A stretch of 10,038 nt of DNA, taken from NCBI GenBank assembly GCA_036510575.1, contig DATCDR010000188.1:1-10038 (forward strand). Reading direction: 5' to 3'. Below are positions 4,760 through 10,038 of the stretch, piece by piece (positions within the stretch are counted from its first letter, which is position 1; every line of letters begins with the position of its first letter). Below the pieces are notes generated by a model. The model was given only the letters and a program-made list of their open reading frames with translations. It was not told the origin of the DNA and did not search any database. This DNA is from DATCDR01 sp036510575. GTDB taxonomy: Bacteria > Actinomycetota > Acidimicrobiia > Acidimicrobiales > Bog-793. A program made the position numbers and the translations under genes.

Positions 4760-7150
4760 ATGAGCACGACGACTAAGAACGAACAGCCCTCGCCCGTCCG
4801 CACGAGTGCCGACAGCCACGATCTGATCCGTGTTCAGGGTGCGCGCGTGAACAATCTCAGAGACGTGAGCGTCGAGCTTCCCAAACGCAGGCTCACGGTG
4901 TTCACGGGCGTCTCCGGCTCCGGGAAGAGCTCGCTCGTGTTCGGCACGATTGCCGCAGAGTCGCAGCGGATGATCAACGAAACCTACAGCGCCTTCGTGC
5001 AGGGGTTCATGCCCACGCAGGCGCGACCCGATGTGGATGTACTCGACGGACTCACGACCGCGATCATCGTGGATCAGGAGCGGATGGGCGCGAACTCGCG
5101 CTCGACAGTCGGCACGGCAACGGATGTCAACGCAATGCTGCGCATCATCTTCAGCCGCCTCGGCGAGCCTCACATCGGCTCGTCTCAGGCGTTTTCCTTC
5201 AACGTCGCGTCGATCAGCGGGGCCGGCGCCGTGACGCTCGAACGCGGTGGCATGACAATTAGGGAGCGGCGCAGCTTCGAGGTCACGGGCGGTATGTGCC
5301 CACGCTGCGAGGGCATGGGCACCGTCAACGACATCGATCTCAGCGAGGTCTTCGACGACTCAAAGTCGCTGAGCGAGGGTCCATTCAAGGTTCCCGGCTA
5401 CAGCATGGATGGCTGGTTCGGACGAATCTTCATCGGCTCGGGGTTGTTCGATCCGGACAAGCCGATTGCGAAATACACCAAGAGAGAGCTCGACGACCTG
5501 CTCTACAAGCAGCCGACAAAGATCAAGGTCGAGGGCATCAACCTCACCTACGAAGGGCTGATCCCGAAGATCCAGAAATCTATGCTCTCGAAGGATGTCG
5601 ATACGCTGCAGCCGCACATCCGCGCGTTCGTCGAGAAGGCGGTCACGTTTTCGACCTGCCCGGAGTGCGGCGGCTCCCGACTCAGTGCGGCGGCCCGGTC
5701 GTCGAAGGTCGCGGGAATCAGCATCGCGGATGCCTGCGCTCTGCAAATCAGCGACCTCGCCGGATGGGTTCGGAATCTCGACGAGCCGTCGGTGGCGCCG
5801 CTCCTGATCGCACTGCAGCAGACGCTCGACTCGTTCGTCGACATCGGCCTCGGTTACTTGTCGCTGGATCGCCCGGCCGGCACGCTGTCTGGTGGCGAGG
5901 CTCAGCGAACGAAGATGATTCGCCACCTCGGTTCATCGCTCACTGACGTGACCTACGTCTTCGACGAGCCGACAGTCGGATTACACCCCCACGACATCGA
6001 GCGAATGAACGCCCTGCTGCTCCAGCTTCGCGACAAGGGAAACACGGTTCTTGTCGTCGAACACAAGCCGGAGACGATCGCCATCGCCGACCACATCGTC
6101 GACCTCGGTCCGGGTGCCGGGGTAGGAGGCGGCACCGTCTGCTTCGAGGGCAGCGTCGACGGGCTGCGCACGAGCGGCACCATCACCGGCCGACATTTCG
6201 ACGATCGGACTTCGGTCAAGTCGTCGGTGCGCGCATCCACCGGAACGCTCTCCGTTCGTGGCGCGAAGGAACACAACCTGCAGAATGTGGATGTCGACAT
6301 CCCGCTCGGCGTGCTCGCCGTGATCACCGGCGTCGCGGGATCGGGCAAGAGCTCGCTAATTCACGGTTCGGTATCGCCCCGTGACGGTGTCGTGACAATC
6401 GATCAGGGTGCGATCCGCGGCTCACGACGCAGCAACCCGGCCACGTACACCGGGCTCCTCGACCCGATCCGTACGGCCTTCGCCAAAGCCAACGGGGTCA
6501 AGCCGGCATTGTTCAGCGCCAATTCGGAGGGGGCCTGCCCCAACTGCAACGGAGCCGGCCTCATCTTCACGGATCTCGGAGTGCTGGCGACGGTCGCCAC
6601 GGTGTGCGAGGTCTGCGAGGGTAAGCGGTTCGATGCGTCGGTGCTGGATTACCACTTCGGCGGTCGCGACATCAGCGAGGTCCTCGCGCTGTCTGTGAGC
6701 GAAGCCCAGGTGTTCTTTGGGCCGGGGGATTCGCACGTCGCGGCCGCGCACGCGATCCTCACCCGTCTTGACGACGTTGGGCTCGGTTACCTCGGTATTG
6801 GGCAGCCGCTAACGACTCTGTCGGGGGGCGAGCGACAGCGACTCAAGCTGGCCACTCACATGGGCGAGAAGGGTGGCGTCTACGTGCTCGACGAGCCGAC
6901 CAGCGGTCTCCATCTCGCCGATGTCGAGCAGCTACTCGGCTTGCTCGATCGGCTCGTGGACTCCGGCAAGTCGGTAATAGTCGTCGAACATCACCAGGCA
7001 GTCATGGCTCACGCCGACTGGATCATCGACCTCGGTCCCGGCGCAGGCCGCGACGGGGGACACGTCGTGTTCGAGGGCACGCCGGCACACCTGGTCGCGA
7101 CGCGCTCGACCGTCACCGGCGACTTTCTTGCGAAGTACGTGGGCGGCTGA
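4760..7150 (+). CDS. UvrA-like ABC ATPase lacking the UvrB-binding region
   Basis: This 796-residue protein is a two-ATPase UvrA paralogue, shorter than true UvrA (about 950). ATPase 1 has Walker A TGVSGSGKSS (K56), signature LSGGEAQRTKM (376 on) and Walker B VFDEPTVGLHPHD (D402/E403). ATPase 2 has Walker A TGVAGSGKSS (K530), signature LSGGERQRLKL (687 on) and Walker B VLDEPTSGLH (D711/E712). The UvrA zinc finger of the second half is complete: C593-x2-C596-x19-C616-x2-C619. The first half has only isolated CPRC (180-183) and CPEC (300-303) pairs. Only 124 residues separate K56 from C180, against roughly 215 in E. coli UvrA, consistent with loss of the UvrB-binding insertion. Such short UvrA2/DrrC-like proteins have been linked to DNA-binding drug resistance; the role here is unknown. 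It lies 25 bases after regX3 and may be read from that operon or from its own promoter. Confidence 0.88.
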   Translation: MSTTTKNEQPSPVRTSADSHDLIRVQGARVNNLRDVSVELPKRRLTVFTGVSGSGKSSLVFGTIAAESQRMINETYSAFVQGFMPTQARPDVDVLDGLTTAIIVDQERMGANSRSTVGTATDVNAMLRIIFSRLGEPHIGSSQAFSFNVASISGAGAVTLERGGMTIRERRSFEVTGGMCPRCEGMGTVNDIDLSEVFDDSKSLSEGPFKVPGYSMDGWFGRIFIGSGLFDPDKPIAKYTKRELDDLLYKQPTKIKVEGINLTYEGLIPKIQKSMLSKDVDTLQPHIRAFVEKAVTFSTCPECGGSRLSAAARSSKVAGISIADACALQISDLAGWVRNLDEPSVAPLLIALQQTLDSFVDIGLGYLSLDRPAGTLSGGEAQRTKMIRHLGSSLTDVTYVFDEPTVGLHPHDIERMNALLLQLRDKGNTVLVVEHKPETIAIADHIVDLGPGAGVGGGTVCFEGSVDGLRTSGTITGRHFDDRTSVKSSVRASTGTLSVRGAKEHNLQNVDVDIPLGVLAVITGVAGSGKSSLIHGSVSPRDGVVTIDQGAIRGSRRSNPATYTGLLDPIRTAFAKANGVKPALFSANSEGACPNCNGAGLIFTDLGVLATVATVCEVCEGKRFDASVLDYHFGGRDISEVLALSVSEAQVFFGPGDSHVAAAHAILTRLDDVGLGYLGIGQPLTTLSGGERQRLKLATHMGEKGGVYVLDEPTSGLHLADVEQLLGLLDRLVDSGKSVIVVEHHQAVMAHADWIIDLGPGAGRDGGHVVFEGTPAHLVATRSTVTGDFLAKYVGG

Positions 7151-7164
7151 GCGGCTATTAGCCC

Positions 7165-7710
7165 TTAGTTCGTGGCGGTGGGCGTCGGGGTGGGAGTCGC
7201 CGTCGATGTGGGCGTCGGCTTCGGCAGCGGCGACGGGCCCAGGTGCTGGTATGCCGTCTGCGAGCCGTCGAGCACCGGTACCAACAGGTTCTGGCCCGAG
7301 GTACTGCCGTACTGGACGAAGATCTTCAGCAACGAGCCCGGCTTGATATCCGCCCCACGGAAGACGAGTTGCTTCACACCCGGGTTGCCGAAGGAGATGA
7401 CCTGACCGGCGTCAAGTGCCTGGTCGATGGTGACCGACTTGGTCGTTCCGCCGACGTGCGACGTGTACTGCAGAGCGACCTCGATATCCGACTTGCCCGA
7501 GTTGATGAGCACGCCAATGAAGTTCGCGTCAGTGCCCTTTGGGCTAATCACAAACGCGTTGCGCACCTGGAGCTTGCCGAGATTGAGGCTGACCCCATCG
7601 CTCGGGTCGTACTTGATCAGAGTTGCCTGCGGGGCGAAGAAAGTGCACCCGGTTGTGCCGAGGACCAACCCGATCGCCAGAACCGCGACAGTCGCGATGC
7701 GTCGTCTCAC
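7165..7710 (-). CDS. LpqE-like secreted lipoprotein with a Thr/Pro-rich tail
   Basis: The protein has 181 residues from a GTG at 7710, chosen because GGAGG lies 5 bases upstream and the product then begins with a signal peptide: RRR, a hydrophobic core (residues 5-18), then GTTGC with C22 as the likely lipidated cysteine. The lipobox is imperfect, with Thr rather than Leu at -3. C22 is the only cysteine. The mature domain (about 30-155) looks like an all-beta extracellular fold (YDPSDGV, VRNAFVISPKGTDANFIGVLINSG, VKQLVFRGADIKPG). It ends in a low-complexity tail, PTPTSTATPTPTPTATN. Its place, divergent from carD, matches lpqE (Rv3584) beside carD in M. tuberculosis and a similar lipoprotein near carD in Streptomyces, both from memory. 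The biochemical role is unknown. Upstream in-frame extension to 7842 is rejected. Confidence 0.75.
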   Translation of the reverse strand: MRRRIATVAVLAIGLVLGTTGCTFFAPQATLIKYDPSDGVSLNLGKLQVRNAFVISPKGTDANFIGVLINSGKSDIEVALQYTSHVGGTTKSVTIDQALDAGQVISFGNPGVKQLVFRGADIKPGSLLKIFVQYGSTSGQNLLVPVLDGSQTAYQHLGPSPLPKPTPTSTATPTPTPTATN

Positions 7711-7840
7711 GAAACCCTCCAGAAGCCACAAAATCCAGTCAAACTCTATCGTAGCGAGGCGGCTCTGGAGCGCTCGGACGACCCCGCCGGGCTGGGAAGC
7801 GGCTGTGATAAACTGGGTCTCCTCGAATGGAGCCCCATAC
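7711..7840. promoter_or_regulatory. Divergent promoter region of the lipoprotein gene and carD
   Basis: For carD, an extended -10 element TGATAAACT lies at 7806-7814 (hexamer TAAACT 7809-7814), giving a predicted start near 7821 and a leader of about 20 bases containing GGAG (7829-7832), 8 bases before the ATG. For the lipoprotein, TACGAT on the minus strand (7753-7748) is a weak -10 candidate about 37 bases before the GTG. No clear -35 element is seen for either gene. Confidence 0.5.
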
Positions 7841-8323
7841 ATGCTTTTTGAAGTCGGCGAGACCGTCGTTTATCCCCATCACGGCGCAGCAACTATCACC
7901 GAGGTGAAGAAGAGGATCATCAAGGGCGAAGAGAAGCTCTACCTGAAGCTCAATGTCACTCAGGGCGATCTGACCATCGAGGTTCCGGCGGACAACGTCG
8001 ACCTCGTGGGCGTGCGTGACGTCATCGGTCGCGAGGGGCTCGACAAAGTGTTCGAGGTCCTGCGTGCGCCCTTCACCGAGGAGCCGACCAACTGGTCGCG
8101 TCGCTACAAGGCGAACCTCGAGAAGCTGGCATCCGGCGACGTCATCAAGGTCTCCGAGGTCGTTCGTGACCTCTGGCGCCGTGACCAGGACCGCGGGCTC
8201 TCAGCCGGCGAGAAGCGGATGCTCGCCAAGGCGCGTCAGATCCTCATCTCCGAGCTCGCGCTCGCCGAGAAGACCGACGAAGAAAAAGCCTCCACCGTTC
8301 TTGACGAAGTACTAGCCTCTTAA
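7841..8323 (+). CDS. carD: CarD-family RNA polymerase-binding transcription regulator
   Basis: CarD binds the RNA polymerase beta subunit and stabilises the open complex, especially at rRNA promoters; it is essential in mycobacteria. The 160-residue length is normal for the family. The N-terminal polymerase-interaction domain (about 1-55) begins MLFEVGETVVYPHHGAATI. The helical C-terminal domain (about 60-160) contains NWSRRYKANLEKL with W85, the same position as the tryptophan of M. tuberculosis CarD that wedges into the minor groove at the upstream bubble edge. RDLWRRDQDRGLSAGEKRML is also typical. The reading frame is open far upstream (to 7427), but the family N-terminus and the GGAG site set the start at 7841. 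It heads a same-strand run with ispDF and cysS, with gaps of 68 and 30 bases. Confidence 0.96.
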   Translation: MLFEVGETVVYPHHGAATITEVKKRIIKGEEKLYLKLNVTQGDLTIEVPADNVDLVGVRDVIGREGLDKVFEVLRAPFTEEPTNWSRRYKANLEKLASGDVIKVSEVVRDLWRRDQDRGLSAGEKRMLAKARQILISELALAEKTDEEKASTVLDEVLAS

Positions 8324-8328
8324 CCTTC

Positions 8329-8342
8329 GGGCACGGCTGCCC
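8329..8342 (+). terminator. Small hairpin after carD, weak terminator or attenuator
   Basis: GGGCA-CGGC-TGCCC forms a 5-bp stem with a 4-base loop just after the carD stop codon. There is no T-run, so strong intrinsic termination is unlikely. A direct repeat CCTTCGGGC (8324-8332 and 8349-8357) overlaps the left arm. The gap to ispDF is 68 bases. Confidence 0.25.
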
Positions 8343-8391
8343 CAATCGCCTTCGGGCTGGTCTTGCCTCAAGTCATTTGACGGAGTAGACG

Positions 8392-9552
8392 ATGTCTGAG
8401 ACGAATACTGCGACCGTCGGGGTGATTGTTGTCGCTGCGGGCTCCGGCTCGCGGCTCGGCGCTGAACTGCCGAAGGCATTTGTGTCGCTCGGCGGCCAAA
8501 GTATCCTGCAGCGATCACTCGAATCCGTGCTCGGGATGTCCGAACCGGCGCAGATCGTGATCGTCGTGCCGGATGAGCAGCTTGCTCTTGCTCAGGACGA
8601 GGTGCGTCACGTCGCGGGGGCTGCCATCGAGTATGCGAGCGTCGTCGCCGGCGGCAAGACCAGGCAGTCCTCAGTCGCGGCCGGCCTCGCCGCGCTGTGG
8701 CCGGATGTCGGAGTAGTGCTGGTGCACGACGCTGCGCGCCCGTTTACCCCGGCCGCGCTGTTTGACGCTGTCGTTGCGAAAGTTCGCGCTTCCGGGCAGG
8801 GAGTGATCCCGGGGCTTCCCATCGCGGACACTCTCAAACGAATGGACAACGACGTCGCGCTCGAGACCGTAGACCGCTCGGTGCTCAGCGCCATCCAGAC
8901 TCCGCAGGGTTTCCCGCGGGTCGAGCTCACTGCCGCGTATGCCGCCGCAACCCAGGACTACACCGACGACGCCGCCGTGTTTGCCGCCGCCGGGCACACC
9001 GTACGGGTGATCCATGGCGACGCCCTGGCCTTCAAGATCACGACCCCGTGGGATCTGCGGCGCGCTCAGGCACTGATCCCGACGAGCGGCTTTCGCTCGG
9101 GCATCGGCATCGACATTCACGCATATGACGAGTCTGTCCCCCTCTGGCTCGGAGGGCTGCACTGGCCGGACGAACCCGGTCTCGCCGGGCACAGCGACGG
9201 GGATGCGCTGTCGCACGCGATCTGTGACGCGCTCCTGTCTGCTGCCGGGCTCGGCGATCTCGGTAGCCGCTTCGGAACGGACGACCCGCGATTCGTGGAC
9301 GCGCACGGCGAGGTATTCCTGCGCGCAACGATCGAGCTCGTGGCGGGTGCGGGATTCGGAATCCAGAACGTCGCGGTGCAGGTAATCGGCAATCGCCCGC
9401 GTCTTGCCGCTCGACGGGGCGAACTCGAAAAGCACCTGAGCGACGTCGTCGGGGCGCCGGTAAGCGTCGCTGCGACCACCTCCGACGGACTCGGGTTCAC
9501 TGGCAGCGGCGAGGGCGTCGCCGCAATCGCTACGGCCCTGCTTTCGTCGTAA
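8392..9552 (+). CDS. ispDF: Bifunctional MEP cytidylyltransferase / MEcPP synthase (IspD-IspF fusion)
   Basis: This fusion performs two non-consecutive steps of the non-mevalonate isoprenoid pathway: IspD couples methylerythritol phosphate to CTP, and IspF cyclises the later diphosphate intermediate to MEcPP with release of CMP. The protein has 386 residues. The IspD domain (about 8-225) shows VVAAGSGSRLGAELPKAF, the CTP-binding loop, and VLVHDAARPFTP. The IspF domain (about 236-386) begins GIGIDIHAYD; D241, H243 and H275 match the zinc ligands D8, H10 and H42 of E. coli IspF, and H267 matches H34. TTSDGLGFTGSGEG closes the domain. GGAG at 8382-8385 lies 6 bases before the ATG. IspE, the intervening enzyme, is not in the window. 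M. tuberculosis has separate ispD and ispF at the equivalent place. Confidence 0.97.
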   Translation: MSETNTATVGVIVVAAGSGSRLGAELPKAFVSLGGQSILQRSLESVLGMSEPAQIVIVVPDEQLALAQDEVRHVAGAAIEYASVVAGGKTRQSSVAAGLAALWPDVGVVLVHDAARPFTPAALFDAVVAKVRASGQGVIPGLPIADTLKRMDNDVALETVDRSVLSAIQTPQGFPRVELTAAYAAATQDYTDDAAVFAAAGHTVRVIHGDALAFKITTPWDLRRAQALIPTSGFRSGIGIDIHAYDESVPLWLGGLHWPDEPGLAGHSDGDALSHAICDALLSAAGLGDLGSRFGTDDPRFVDAHGEVFLRATIELVAGAGFGIQNVAVQVIGNRPRLAARRGELEKHLSDVVGAPVSVAATTSDGLGFTGSGEGVAAIATALLSS

Positions 9553-9569
9553 CCGTCCGCGCGCGTCGA

Positions 9570-9575
9570 TAAACT
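9570..9575 (+). promoter_or_regulatory. Candidate -10 element of a leaderless cysS promoter
   Basis: TAAACT ends 7 bases before the GTG at 9583, with no Shine-Dalgarno sequence between. This is the same hexamer found ahead of carD (7809-7814). cysS may be transcribed both from here and by read-through from carD-ispDF. Confidence 0.45.
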
Positions 9576-9582
9576 CGGGCCT

Positions 9583-10038
9583 GTGACTATCCGGCTCTAC
9601 GACACCAAGGCTCAGGCCCTTCGGGACTTCGTTCCCCTGGTCGATGGCGCGGCCGGTATCTATGTCTGTGGCCCCACCGTGCAGTCCTCGCCGCACATTG
9701 GGCACCTGCGTTCGGCCCTCGTCTACGACCTGTGGCGGCGCTGGCTCACCTATCGCGGCTTCACCGTGACGCTCGTGCGAAATGTCACCGATATCGACGA
9801 CAAGATCCTGGCGAACGCTTCGACGGGCTCAGCGACCGGGAGCGGCTCGGCGACCGGGGGCGGCTCAGCGACCGGGGGCGAGGAGTGGTGGGCTCTCGCG
9901 TATCGGGTCGAGTTGGAGTTCACCCGCGGATACCAGGCGCTGGGCATCCTTGCTCCGACCTATGAACCGCGCGCAACCGCAAGTGTGGCCGAGATGCAGG
10001 CAGTCATTGCCAGACTCATCGAATCGGGCCACGCCTAT
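9583..10038 (+). CDS. cysS: Cysteinyl-tRNA synthetase, N-terminal part (cut by window end)
   Basis: The enzyme charges tRNA-Cys with cysteine. The first 152 residues are present in an open frame that runs off the window. C29 in YVCGPT is the first zinc ligand of the cysteine-binding site, HIGH is at 38-41 (SPHIGHLRSA), and VRNVTDIDDKIL (about 65-76) is the family hallmark. These features distinguish it from the related mycothiol ligase MshC, which typically has a different sequence around the HIGH motif. The KMSKS motif lies beyond the window. The start is a GTG, 30 bases after ispDF. A Gly/Ser/Ala/Thr-only stretch (S80-G99) separates DKILANA from EEWWALAYRVELEF. From memory most relatives have a much shorter link there, so it looks like an inserted repeat. 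Confidence 0.95.
   Translation, partial: MTIRLYDTKAQALRDFVPLVDGAAGIYVCGPTVQSSPHIGHLRSALVYDLWRRWLTYRGFTVTLVRNVTDIDDKILANASTGSATGSGSATGGGSATGGEEWWALAYRVELEFTRGYQALGILAPTYEPRATASVAEMQAVIARLIESGHAY
9819..9879 (+). repeat. 18-bp tandem repeat inside cysS, derived from a REP-like element
   Basis: Three 18-bp units follow one another at 9826-9843, 9844-9861 and 9862-9879. Units 1 and 3 are GGCTCAGCGACCGGGAGC and GGCTCAGCGACCGGGGGC; unit 2 has one G in place of A. The first is preceded by TTCGAC (9819-9824), so 9819-9838 reads TTCGACGGGCTCAGCGACCG, close to a dispersed Microbacteriaceae repeat I recall. The unit length is a multiple of three, so the frame stays open and encodes (G-S-A-T-G-S/G) repeats, residues 82-99. 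Confidence 0.75.

Noticed and set aside
7153..7163. GGCTATTAGCC palindrome in the gap between the UvrA-like and lipoprotein genes
   Set aside because: The loop would be too small for a stable hairpin and there is no T-run; it may be chance in a 14-base gap.
7427..7840. N-terminal extension of carD to 7427
   Set aside because: The extension overlaps the lipoprotein gene, and the CarD family starts at MLFEVGETVVYP with GGAG 8 bases upstream at 7829-7832.
8671..9705. 344-codon minus-strand frame opposite ispDF and the start of cysS
   Set aside because: It crosses two well-supported genes and shows no domain motif; long antisense frames are expected at this GC content.
9750..9947. Minus-strand frame with PVAEP repeats opposite cysS
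   Set aside because: The repeated peptide is only the complement of the 18-bp repeat in cysS; there is no ribosome site or homology to support a gene.
1..10038. A new defence, phage or biosynthetic system
   Set aside because: Apart from the unassigned FUSC-like end, methyltransferase, UvrA-like and lipoprotein genes, all genes are recognised core functions with conserved order; I see no integrase, transposase, CRISPR repeats, toxin-antitoxin pair or composition break.

Overview
The window is ordinary core chromosome of a high-GC actinobacterium, most likely a member of the Microbacteriaceae. The evidence is a CarD transcription regulator, a SenX3/RegX3-type two-component pair next to phoU, a fused IspDF enzyme, an LpqE-like lipoprotein divergent from carD, GTG starts, several -10-like TAnnnT hexamers directly ahead of start codons, and short repeats with a TCGAC-(AA/GG)-GCTC core that I recall from that family but could not search for.

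Layout: 1-357 is the C-terminal end of a probable FUSC-type membrane protein (+). 358-433 is a convergent gap holding a 20-bp tandem repeat. 434-1207 (-) is a class I SAM methyltransferase, divergent from gpmA (1251-2003, +), the glycolytic phosphoglycerate mutase. 2004-2084 is a repeat-rich convergent gap. phoU (2085-2738, -) diverges from senX3 (2906-4057, +), which overlaps regX3 (4054-4734, +) by 4 bases. A UvrA-like ABC ATPase lacking the UvrB-binding region (4760-7150, +) follows after 25 bases. It converges on an LpqE-like lipoprotein gene (7165-7710, -), which diverges from carD (7841-8323, +), ispDF (8392-9552, +) and the start of cysS (9583 to the window end, +).

Function: phoU, senX3 and regX3 form the phosphate-sensing unit, with gpmA beside it as in Mycobacterium tuberculosis (gpm1-senX3-regX3). 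The block lpqE-carD-ispD/F-cysS has the same order and divergence that I recall for M. tuberculosis Rv3584-Rv3580c. The 5' half therefore covers glycolysis and phosphate control, and the 3' half covers global transcription, isoprenoid precursors and cysteinyl-tRNA synthesis.

I see no CRISPR, phage, IS element, tRNA or new multi-gene defence system. The points most worth a second look are small: an in-frame repeat expansion inside the essential cysS gene, a hairpin covering the ribosome binding site of the UvrA-like gene, and a dyad plus an 11-base periodic motif between phoU and senX3.
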